A DNA stretch of 50,525 nucleotides from positions 1 through 50,525 of the forward strand of contig CAZVFT010000005.1 of NCBI GenBank assembly GCA_964626495.1, in the 5' to 3' direction. A program made the translations under genes and the position numbers. The stretch comes from JACNLN01 sp964626495. Lineage in GTDB: Bacteria; Fidelibacterota; Marinisomatia; Marinisomatales; CAZVFT01. Position 1 is the stretch's first letter. Each line of letters begins with the position of its first letter. The notes below the pieces were generated by a model. It was not told where the DNA came from. It did no database searches and saw only the letters and a list, made by a program, of their open reading frames with translations. Below, in pieces: positions 27,769-35,952 of the stretch.

Positions 27769-29287
27769 TGGTGTAAAGAATATAATTCAACTTTTTGTTT
27801 CTTTATGGATTTGCAGCATTTCTATTGCACAAAATAGCCGACCAAATATTCTGATGATTCTTGTGGATGATTTACGGTATGATGCTTTGAGTGCTACTGG
27901 TCACCCATTTTTTGAGAGCCCAAGTATTGACAGGATTGCGAATGAAGGAGTTAAATTTTCTAATTCATTTGCTGTAACCTCAATTTGTATGCCAAGTCGC
28001 AGTACGATTCTAACAGGGCTGTACCCTCACATTCATGGAGTGACGGCGAATAGAATCAATTTGAATTACGATGTATTTGTAACATTTCCAATGTTGTTAC
28101 AAGAGAATGGATATGAAACGGGAATGATTGGTAAAGACCATACTACAGATGGTAATCAAGTACCCAAACCAGGGTTTAATCGGTGGGTAGCACTTAATTC
28201 CACATTATATAATAACCCGCGGATGAATATTAATGGGCAAATCGTTGTGTTAGAAGGACATATAACAGATATAATAACTGATTATGCCGTTGATTTTATC
28301 TATGAAAATGCTGACACATCATTTTTCTTATTAGTTTCTCATTTCGCTGTTCATAAACCTGTAATTCCACAGGACCATTTTAAGGGGATGTATGATTCCA
28401 CAATAATGCCCTTACCCTCAACGTGGGGTGAGGATTTATCAACAAAACCAACATTTATTCAGGAAATGGATAGTCTTCATGCGTATTGGTTAATATATTA
28501 CATTAGAAATTATTACGAGACGTTAGCGGGAGTTGAAGAAAGCGTTGATACTCTTTTATCCACTCTTGATCAATTGGATATATTAGATGAAACGTTGATT
28601 ATTTTTGCTAGCGATCATGGGTTTTTGTTGGGAGAACATAATCTCTGGGAAAAAAATTATATTTATGAGGAATCAATACGAGTCCCGTTTTTTATACGCT
28701 TTCCTAATGGATTTGCTTCAGGGGTTGAGCTCACTGAGAACTCTATTCTTAACATTGATTTTGCTCCAACGATTTTGAGAGCCGCAGGTATTACAGTTCC
28801 AGAAGAAATGCAGGGAATTCCTCTTCAAGATCTGATTTTAGGGTTGAAAACTCGAGATAATTTTTTATATGAATATTGGCCTAATTCACCGCCAGATAAT
28901 CCTCATCCACCAATGAGGATGATTCGTAATTCAAATTATAAATACTCTGTTTATCCAAAAACAAATGAAATCGAGGAGCTTTACGATCTTCGTTCTGATC
29001 CTTTAGAAGAGTTGAATTTATATTTTAATCCTTCCTATGATGATGTTCGTGATATGTTGCGATGTAAGCTGGACAGCATCCGTTTTGCCCTTGGGGATAC
29101 ACTGCGTGGGATTGCAGAGATACATATTCCGTATATACAAGCAGTTTTAGGTGATACGGTGGATATTCCGGTACAGGTAGAATTTCCTGAGGATTCCTTG
29201 ATTGACAGATTTACAATGAGCATAAGTGGATTTTCAGGTCAACTTGAGTTTATCGAGGTAAATTGTTTCAATTCGTGTCTTCTCTAG
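27761..29287 (+). CDS. Sulfatase (formylglycine type), truncated by in-frame TAG
   Basis: 508 residues with a signal peptide (to about residue 23, SISIAQ) and a complete alkaline-phosphatase-superfamily sulfatase domain. Metal-binding D36 and D37 are in LVDDLRYD. The modified cysteine C76 is in the C-x-P-S-R signature (ICMPSRSTILTG). GMIGKDH, SHFAVHKP and FASDHGFLLGEHNLWEK follow. After the catalytic part a cohesin-like beta domain begins (VLGDTVDIPVQVEF) but is cut by TAG at 29285. The same frame continues to a T9SS tail ending at 29836. The protein should remove sulfate esters, probably from the sulfated polysaccharide. Without its tail it would not be sorted by T9SS. Confidence 0.88.
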   Translation: MYSGVKNIIQLFVSLWICSISIAQNSRPNILMILVDDLRYDALSATGHPFFESPSIDRIANEGVKFSNSFAVTSICMPSRSTILTGLYPHIHGVTANRINLNYDVFVTFPMLLQENGYETGMIGKDHTTDGNQVPKPGFNRWVALNSTLYNNPRMNINGQIVVLEGHITDIITDYAVDFIYENADTSFFLLVSHFAVHKPVIPQDHFKGMYDSTIMPLPSTWGEDLSTKPTFIQEMDSLHAYWLIYYIRNYYETLAGVEESVDTLLSTLDQLDILDETLIIFASDHGFLLGEHNLWEKNYIYEESIRVPFFIRFPNGFASGVELTENSILNIDFAPTILRAAGITVPEEMQGIPLQDLILGLKTRDNFLYEYWPNSPPDNPHPPMRMIRNSNYKYSVYPKTNEIEELYDLRSDPLEELNLYFNPSYDDVRDMLRCKLDSIRFALGDTLRGIAEIHIPYIQAVLGDTVDIPVQVEFPEDSLIDRFTMSISGFSGQLEFIEVNCFNSCLL

Positions 29288-29836
29288 GATAGTACTTGGG
29301 TTACAGAAGTAACAGATACGAATCGGTTACGGATAAGCGGCTGGACAGATGATGGAGGAATAACAGGAGAAGGCATCTTGTTTTGGATACGGTCATTTAT
29401 TCCAGAGACTTCAGCAACGGATACAATTCTGATAACGATAGAATCCGCAAAATTTAACAACGGAGAATTTCCTGTGCGCAAGCAGAATGGGAGCATTTAT
29501 GCCGTTGAATTCATGGGAGCACAGGAACCTTACGGTGAGGATTGGAATATGTTAGGACAGGGGTATACGTTGTATCAGAACTACCCGAATCCGTTTAATC
29601 CTGTGACGACGATAACTTTTGCTATACCGGAGCTGATGCATGTGCATCTTGCAGTGTATGATTTGGATGGGAGAGAAGTAAGGAGGATTCTTGATGATTA
29701 TCGAAAAGCGGGGTCACATTCTGTAATGTGGAATGGTAAAGACAAAGATGGAACACTGGTTAGTTCGGGTTTGTATTTTATACAGTTGGAAACAGAGAAT
29801 TTTATCCAGACAAAAAAAATGGTGATAATCAGATAA
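29288..29836 (+). pseudogene. Severed 3' part of the sulfatase gene: rest of cohesin-like domain and T9SS sorting domain
   Basis: In the same frame as the sulfatase, starting right after its TAG. It continues the beta domain (DSTWVTEVTDTNRLRISGW) and ends with a type A T9SS domain (YQNYPNPFNPVTTITFAIP ... GSHSVMWNGKDKDG). The first ATG inside it (29378) lacks a signal peptide, so on its own it could not be exported. One base change (for example CAG to TAG) explains the break. A sequencing error or translational readthrough are alternatives. Confidence 0.78.
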
Positions 29837-29906
29837 TAACTTCCTGGAATGTATTTATGCAAACATACAAAGCATTTAAAACATTTATCACTAAACGAGG
29901 AAAAAG

Positions 29907-32672
29907 TTGAATAATCTGGGCAGAGGTTCGCTTTTAATTTTTCTAGTAAGTATGGGATTGTTACTTGCACCAGATTATAGCCTTTCAATGGATTCAAATA
30001 CAGGGTTTATAGGGGTTGTTTCTCATCTAACAAATACACATCCTCCTAATGACAACGAATTCTGTATTCGGGATACGTTAATGACGATGGTTAATAATAA
30101 TCTTGGTGTAAATCTTGTACGTACCAGTGTTCGATGGGAAAATATCCAACCCGAGGAAGATATTTGGGATTGGGAGACAATGGATTCAGTAGTAGTCACT
30201 ACTCGTAACTTGGGAGTGAAATTATTATTTGTCGTATTATCTCCACCTATGTGGGCTTATCCAGCACACGACCATCTGAGTGAATGGCGGATCTATTTAG
30301 ATTCACTGGTAACCAGGTATGGAGATGATGTTTCCTACTGGGAAATATGGAATGAGCCGAATCTTGAAAAATACTGGCCCCAGAATGCACCACGTCAAGC
30401 GTATGTAGATCTTCTCGAAGTTTCCTACAATACGATAAAAGCCAAATATCCAAATGCTGTTGTAATGAATGGTGGAATTGCTACTGGACCACAGGGAGAT
30501 TATTTTACTTTTTTTGAAGATGTTTTCCCATTGAATATGATGGATTTCTGTGATGCTGTTGCTTTTCATGCTTATCCATTTAGAGGTAATGAGTTGTATG
30601 ATGCTTTGGATGATTTGGACAGTCTAATGATCTACCACAATGGGGTTGCAAAACCAGTGTGGATAACGGAATTTGGTTTAGTCTCATGGACGAAAAATAG
30701 AAACGACGAGGGTACTCACACCAGACAAGCTAATGTATTGCTCAAAACAGGGCTTGTGGCTTGGATTGAGGGTGTTGATAAATATATCATTTTTCATTTG
30801 AAGGATTACCTCATTCGGGACTATGAAAAGCCAGATAATTATGAAGTGTGGCGTCGAGGTAATGGTCAATGGTATGGACTTTGTAATGAATATTTGGAAT
30901 TAAAATTGTCCGCAGAAGCTGTTTATTGGTTATCCTTGCTTATTACGAACAATCAATTTATATCCAGAGATATTTTTTCGGACGGGACACTAATAGAATT
31001 GCGGGGAAATGAGGGACAAAGAACATTCATTACTTGGGGGTTAGAAGCTCGTGATTCTGTCAGGTCATATATAACGGGACCCTATTCTGTGGAGGATTAT
31101 AGTGGCTTTATTGATTCAACGGACTTATACAATAACTGGGATGATTGGTATGAACATTGTGTATTATATTGGGTTGATGGAGCACAGTCCCCCGGGAGAA
31201 TTACCCTATCAATTAGCCCTGAAGATACATCTGTGATCATACCCTATGATGGAGGTGCTGTTCATTTTACGGTCTCTATTATTAACGATCTTGAGGACGC
31301 CATAAATTATGATGTTTGGTTTATGGCAGTATTACCCAATGGGAATCAATATGGACCCACCATAGGCCCTACAACAATTACCTTAGAACCTGGCGACACT
31401 CTGGTAAGAAATCTTGTTCAAAGGATTCCTCGAGGGGCTCCCGCAGGTTACTACGAATATCAAGTTCATATCGGTAACTACCCCGATGAGATTTTGATAA
31501 GCGACAATTTCATTTTTTCAAAATTATATAAAATAGGTGGGGAAAGCATTGGGTATGAGTTGGAGCAGGGATTTGAGGGAAGATGGGTTCCAGATGGATG
31601 GGCAAATATCCAGAATTGTTTTTATAAGAGCAGCCTTTTTCCAGGTTATTGGTCAAAAACAGATGGAACGACCCCATTTGGTAGATATTCAAGTACCGTA
31701 TGGTGGGCATTTGATAAACAGGATGAATGGATAATCACACCAACAATATCGATCGCAGATACATCAATATTGACTTTTTGGACGTATGGATATCCGGGCT
31801 CATCGTACGGGGATCATTACTACGTTAAAGCATCAACCGACAGTGGTAATACGTGGACAGTTCTGTTTGATTTAAGCAATGAACCGGAAACGGGGGAATA
31901 TAACGAATGGGAAACTCCATATACCATTGATTTAAGTTCCTTCAATAATCAGGATGTTGTAATTGGGTTTCATGCAAAGGATAATGACATCGACAAGGGG
32001 CTTTGGTATTTGTGGTCTATAGATCAAGTGACCGTAACTGTTAATGCTCGGGTTATTAATCTCCATCAACCTCATCAAACTAAGCGTTTGCGGAGTATGC
32101 CTGCTGATCTTATTATTTCGAAGGAGATGGCTCTTCTCGAGGGAATTCGAAGTTCGTCTGATTTGCGTGACTACTACAATTACAATGAGAACAAACAAAA
32201 TAGTGAAGGGAAACGAGATAGGTGGGTAATTTATTACCTGGACGATAATTGCCCTTTAAATGTGGGGGATTCTTGGACAACATTAGGTACTATTTTTGCA
32301 GATGAAAACCAATTTAGTCAATTTGAAGTTGATGAACTAAATAGTCGAGAAGGGGTAAGAAAAGTTCGGTCCGCCCACGTTCAATTTGTAGGAGGTTATC
32401 CAAACCCATTTAATTCAAACACATTGTTAAAATATGAAATTTCTGAGGAATCAATCGTTGAATTACAAATTGTTAATATCCTTGGTCAACTAGTAAAGTC
32501 TTGGGTAATTGATTCCAAGAATCCTGGTGTCTATTGGGTTCATTGGGATGGCACGAATAATTTAAATGAAGAAGTGAGTGCGGGGGTTTACATCGCTATT
32601 TTAAGGGCTGCCCCTATTTATGGGAATTTTAAATCGATTAAAAAGACACACAAGCTGGTGTATTTAAAGTAA
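29907..32672 (+). CDS. Secreted clan GH-A glycoside hydrolase with T9SS sorting domain
   Basis: About 921 residues with a signal peptide (to about residue 27). The (beta/alpha)8 glycosidase domain (about 30-350) has the acid/base E150 in EIWNEPN and the nucleophile E255 in WITEFG, as in GH39/GH5-like enzymes. A beta domain follows (about 430-530), then a choice-of-anchor J/MAM-like domain (about 545-720), and a type A T9SS domain at the end (GYPNPFNSNTLLKYEISE). The best functional parallel is PslG, a GH39-type glycosidase inside a polysaccharide locus. It probably trims or releases polymer at the surface. The start is TTG with a GAGG site. A paralogue without tail domains lies at 35953. Confidence 0.85.
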   Translation: MNNLGRGSLLIFLVSMGLLLAPDYSLSMDSNTGFIGVVSHLTNTHPPNDNEFCIRDTLMTMVNNNLGVNLVRTSVRWENIQPEEDIWDWETMDSVVVTTRNLGVKLLFVVLSPPMWAYPAHDHLSEWRIYLDSLVTRYGDDVSYWEIWNEPNLEKYWPQNAPRQAYVDLLEVSYNTIKAKYPNAVVMNGGIATGPQGDYFTFFEDVFPLNMMDFCDAVAFHAYPFRGNELYDALDDLDSLMIYHNGVAKPVWITEFGLVSWTKNRNDEGTHTRQANVLLKTGLVAWIEGVDKYIIFHLKDYLIRDYEKPDNYEVWRRGNGQWYGLCNEYLELKLSAEAVYWLSLLITNNQFISRDIFSDGTLIELRGNEGQRTFITWGLEARDSVRSYITGPYSVEDYSGFIDSTDLYNNWDDWYEHCVLYWVDGAQSPGRITLSISPEDTSVIIPYDGGAVHFTVSIINDLEDAINYDVWFMAVLPNGNQYGPTIGPTTITLEPGDTLVRNLVQRIPRGAPAGYYEYQVHIGNYPDEILISDNFIFSKLYKIGGESIGYELEQGFEGRWVPDGWANIQNCFYKSSLFPGYWSKTDGTTPFGRYSSTVWWAFDKQDEWIITPTISIADTSILTFWTYGYPGSSYGDHYYVKASTDSGNTWTVLFDLSNEPETGEYNEWETPYTIDLSSFNNQDVVIGFHAKDNDIDKGLWYLWSIDQVTVTVNARVINLHQPHQTKRLRSMPADLIISKEMALLEGIRSSSDLRDYYNYNENKQNSEGKRDRWVIYYLDDNCPLNVGDSWTTLGTIFADENQFSQFEVDELNSREGVRKVRSAHVQFVGGYPNPFNSNTLLKYEISEESIVELQIVNILGQLVKSWVIDSKNPGVYWVHWDGTNNLNEEVSAGVYIAILRAAPIYGNFKSIKKTHKLVYLK

Positions 32673-33215
32673 ATGAGAATTGTTCAAAATATTTTATTTA
32701 GTGCTTTTTGTCTTTGGTTTCTAATTTCGTGCGGTGAATCAGACAGTTTGATCTATGACGATAAATTTGAGGGCTTCTGGCTTGAGGATTCTTTCTACAA
32801 GGTAGATCTATTATATGATCTCCATTATTACGCTGATACTACGGTTATGTACACTGTAGATTTTCGAGGAGATTCAATTGATACAATTGAAACAGACACT
32901 TCATTAATGTTTAAAAGAACCATATTGAAATTTGATGAAAACAGACATTTAATTAGATATAAATTTTTACTTAATTATAATTGGGTTTCAATCGACACCT
33001 TCAAATATTATGATGATGACGGTATTTTAAGCTATGGGTACAAGGCAAAATTTTATGAATTTGAATCAGATGATGAATTTCGGCTTAAAACATACCCGAA
33101 TTCAGAATTTAATAGGGATAAATATGGCTATTTCAATCCAAGAATTGAATTTTATATAAGGCGGACGGAAAAATATTTACAAGCATTAATAGATTCAATA
33201 AACGTTATTCAGTAA
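32673..33215 (+). CDS. Small lipoprotein of unknown function
   Basis: 180 residues. A lipoprotein signal (FCLWFLISCGES, cysteine near residue 20) is followed by a mainly beta-strand, acidic domain without recognisable motif. The ATG follows the stop codon of the glycosidase without any spacer, so it is almost surely cotranscribed and translationally coupled with it. It may be an outer-membrane accessory of the glycosidase. I do not recognise the family. Confidence 0.65.
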   Translation: MRIVQNILFSAFCLWFLISCGESDSLIYDDKFEGFWLEDSFYKVDLLYDLHYYADTTVMYTVDFRGDSIDTIETDTSLMFKRTILKFDENRHLIRYKFLLNYNWVSIDTFKYYDDDGILSYGYKAKFYEFESDDEFRLKTYPNSEFNRDKYGYFNPRIEFYIRRTEKYLQALIDSINVIQ

Positions 33216-33319
33216 TAACGATTTAAGTATATCTGGTTGAACTTTCCATAGGACTCGGGGAAACCCGTAAAACATCTAATCTGAAGTAACTCGATTTTCT
33301 TTACTCCACAATCTGTAAT

Positions 33320-34120
33320 ATGAAGGTAATTTTAGTTAATTCCCATCGGCGTTCAGGAACGCATTTTCTCATTGATGTTTTGAGATTGAATGTCGAGAAT
33401 GCAGCATTCCCAAATCATTGGCGATTGCCAGTGGATTTGAATCTGGGGTCACTGTTTTCAAAAGATGAAAAAGTTTTTCGTATCTTTAAGATATTTATTA
33501 AAGATTTTTCTCCATTGATTGTAAAAAGCCATCTGCTACCGGAAGAGTGTAATATGCCTAGTCCTAGAGATAAATATGAGGAGTTGATTAAGGAGATATA
33601 TCAAAGGTCAGAAAAATTTTATATCTATCGTGATGGTAAAGATACACTTGTATCTCTTTATAAGTTTCTTAAACCCGGAGTTGATTTTAGTACATTTATA
33701 AGAACGGAAAATGATCATATTGTCTATTCGGTGAGAGACAAACAAGATTTTGATGAAAACAGGGTAGCATACTGGGGGTACCATGTTTCGTCTTGGATGG
33801 GGAAAAAAGATATAGAGATAGTTTCTTATGAAAAACTATATACTGATTTTGATGCAACTGCACAACAGATTATAAAAACTATTAATTTGACCACACCAGA
33901 TATTGTAAAACAACCTGAGTTACCGAAAAACAAACTTTGGCACGGTATTAGAAAAAAACTGCATAATTTAGGCGTAACAGGACTACCTGAAAGTTCGTCA
34001 GTCAGACCCTCTAAAGGAATGATTAGAGCAGGGGAGAATTATTTTACAAATATTGACGATGCTAATTACTTTAAGAAACATTCTTATGAGTTTTATTCAA
34101 CTATGGAAAAATTTATTTGA
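33320..34120 (+). CDS. Sulfotransferase family protein (6)
   Basis: 266 residues. The PAPS loop is ILVNSHRRSGTHFLIDVLRL (4-23). A downstream IVKSHLLPEE segment is in the position of the KTH/KSH catalytic element. The 3'-PB motif is FYIYRDGKDTLVSLYKF, and a YEKLYTDF element follows. The C-terminal part (RAGENYFTNID) resembles the final PAPS-contacting signature of cytosolic-type enzymes. It is separated by 104 bp from the lipoprotein gene. Its acceptor is unknown. Confidence 0.85.
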   Translation: MKVILVNSHRRSGTHFLIDVLRLNVENAAFPNHWRLPVDLNLGSLFSKDEKVFRIFKIFIKDFSPLIVKSHLLPEECNMPSPRDKYEELIKEIYQRSEKFYIYRDGKDTLVSLYKFLKPGVDFSTFIRTENDHIVYSVRDKQDFDENRVAYWGYHVSSWMGKKDIEIVSYEKLYTDFDATAQQIIKTINLTTPDIVKQPELPKNKLWHGIRKKLHNLGVTGLPESSSVRPSKGMIRAGENYFTNIDDANYFKKHSYEFYSTMEKFI

Positions 34121-34211
34121 GCGACTTTTTAATTATAGTATGATGAAATATTATAGAAATAACTCAGTTCAATTAATTGGCTGTATATCACTAATAAATT
34201 AAACGATTAAA

Positions 34212-35561
34212 GTGTTTCGTTTAAAATCGATATCAGTAGAAAAAATCTTAATAATAGGAATCTTAACAGCTACATTAGTTCCATTGAATGCAAATTTATT
34301 GGTTTTCAAGTTATCTACTTGGAATATTCCCGCATTTTTGCTATTAACTTGGTTAGTATTAAAGGGGATTTCTAGAGGACATTTAAGGATTGGGCAATTC
34401 GATATATGGGACTATAGTATTATAATTATAATCTTAAGCTATACAGTCCCTACTTTGTTAGGAGAAAATCTAAGGGAAAATTGGCCTTCATTTACACAAT
34501 ATATATTTTGTCTGATTTTTGCTTTTTATGTCAGACGTGTCTGGGGCAAGACCATTACTATTAATATGCTGATAATTTTTGCATTAATATCTGTCTTTAT
34601 AGAATCCTCAATTGGCGTTTTACAACAAATAACTTTTTCGGAAATTGGGAACATTAAGACATATTTTGGGGAAACTCCTGATACTATGGGATTTGATGAT
34701 AGATTTGGCACAGGGTTAAGTAGGGTGCATGGGACCCTTGGTGTTGCTAATTTGGTTGGTAACTGGTTAACTGCATTTACACCATTTGTTGTAATAAGCA
34801 CATATTATCAGAAAGATTTAAACATTAAACTTTTATGGTTATTTAAGGGAATTATATTGATTTTAGCGGCAGTCTGTATTCTCTTAACATTTTCGAGGGC
34901 AAACATAGCCATCTTTTTCTTGTTGGCTTTTCTTTCCTGGATCGGATATATTTTAACTAAATCTTGGGAAAAAATTAAATTAATTACCAAACTGCGGCGG
35001 TTTGTATTTATTATTATCTTTATTATAGGTGTGATTGGGTTTGTTGTTTCTCAGTATGACGTGATTCAAGCAACAGTTACCACTCTTCAATTAAGATTCT
35101 CTGAAGTAGTAGAAGTTTCGAAAGTAGTACAAACTTCGGACCTTGAGTTTAGATTAGAAATGGATAAAGGTGCTATCTTGGCTTTCATGGAACATCCTAT
35201 ATTGGGTACCGGCTTTAAAAATTCTAGATGGATATGGCCATTTGTAGATACAAAGATACCAAGTATCTGGACATATCAACCTCACAATGTTTTTCTAATT
35301 ATGGCTGTTGAAGGGGGTATAATATTATTTATAAGTTATGTATTTTTTACTATGTACCCAATATACCGCTTATTTAGACTGTGGCGAAAAGGAGACCCAG
35401 CCATTTATGCTCTATTTGTTTCCCTGATTGGGTGTCTTGGTTTTGCAATGATTTACATAACACTTACTGCTCCTGAGTTTTTTGTCCCTTTTGTAATATT
35501 ACAGGGAAGTACTATGGGGTATGTCGATAACATTAAAAATAGAGTTAACTATTCAAGCTAA
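34212..35561 (+). CDS. O-antigen ligase/polymerase family membrane protein (Wzy-like)
   Basis: 449 residues with 10-12 membrane segments. The Wzy_C/O-antigen ligase signature is present: LLTFSRANIAIFF in the middle, then a large extracytoplasmic loop (GTGFKNSRWIWPFVD ... YQPHNVFLIMAVEGG) with the conserved histidine next to the membrane. In this locus with a flippase and a chain-length protein it is most likely the polymerase joining repeat units at the periplasmic face. A ligase role cannot be excluded by sequence alone. The start is GTG. Confidence 0.85.
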   Translation: MFRLKSISVEKILIIGILTATLVPLNANLLVFKLSTWNIPAFLLLTWLVLKGISRGHLRIGQFDIWDYSIIIIILSYTVPTLLGENLRENWPSFTQYIFCLIFAFYVRRVWGKTITINMLIIFALISVFIESSIGVLQQITFSEIGNIKTYFGETPDTMGFDDRFGTGLSRVHGTLGVANLVGNWLTAFTPFVVISTYYQKDLNIKLLWLFKGIILILAAVCILLTFSRANIAIFFLLAFLSWIGYILTKSWEKIKLITKLRRFVFIIIFIIGVIGFVVSQYDVIQATVTTLQLRFSEVVEVSKVVQTSDLEFRLEMDKGAILAFMEHPILGTGFKNSRWIWPFVDTKIPSIWTYQPHNVFLIMAVEGGIILFISYVFFTMYPIYRLFRLWRKGDPAIYALFVSLIGCLGFAMIYITLTAPEFFVPFVILQGSTMGYVDNIKNRVNYSS

Positions 35562-35941
35562 TGCGAAGGCTAAGGGAAATGGCGATAGATTATCAGGACT
35601 TCACAGAAACACTGGCATGGCAACAATCATTCGAATTATTGGCCCCGAAGTTTCGGGATAAATCTACAAATAATATTTTGGTTAAATTTGCTTGCCTGAC
35701 TTTGTCATTCAGACGGGCAAGAGATATCATAGAGGAGTTGAATACTCTTATTCATTCATTGTCCAAAGGGGGCTCCCGTGACCCAAAGGGTCTCTCCAAA
35801 GGAGTCTCCGTAGGAGTCCTTTGTGACCTTCGTGACCCTCGGAGGAGGAGTCTTATCCTTCCTGTCTCTCGTAGCATTAGCGAAGGGGGAAGCCTATTCC
35901 TTCGTCCTGTTAGAACAAACAGGCTGAATAATTACAAATAA
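35561..35941 (+). CDS. Small protein with palindrome-derived C-terminus (hypothetical)
   Basis: 126 residues starting in the TAATG overlap with the Wzy-like gene. A second ATG is at 35579. The first 65 residues look like an ordinary helical protein (DFTETLAWQQSFELL is faintly like the four-helix-bundle S23 family). From about residue 68 the reading frame passes through GC-rich palindromic DNA (35762-35860), giving a KGGSRDPKGLSKGVSVGV-type low-complexity tail. The gene is probably a remnant with an element inserted at its 3' end. It may not make a functional protein. Confidence 0.4.
   Translation: MRRLREMAIDYQDFTETLAWQQSFELLAPKFRDKSTNNILVKFACLTLSFRRARDIIEELNTLIHSLSKGGSRDPKGLSKGVSVGVLCDLRDPRRRSLILPVSRSISEGGSLFLRPVRTNRLNNYK
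35762..35860. repeat. GC-rich palindromic insertion element
   Basis: The region contains two adjacent hairpins, GACCC-AAA-GGGTC at 35780-35792 and a longer one at 35797-35823 (CAAAGGA with TCCTTTG and CTCC with GGAG, a 2-nt bulge). It also has repeated CGTGACCC (35777-35784 and 35831-35838). Its GC content stands out clearly against the surrounding AT-rich DNA. It resembles a REP-like or miniature element. Confidence 0.6.
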
Positions 35942-35952
35942 GGAATATTATT

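Noticed and set aside
29285..29287. Reassignment of TAG to a sense codon
   Set aside because: Several ordinary genes in the window end in TAG at the expected length, including those ending at 6927, 7819 and 10382.
33256..33267. Hairpin CGGG-GAAA-CCCG as a terminator
   Set aside because: The stem has only four base pairs and no T tract follows, although the loop is a stable type.
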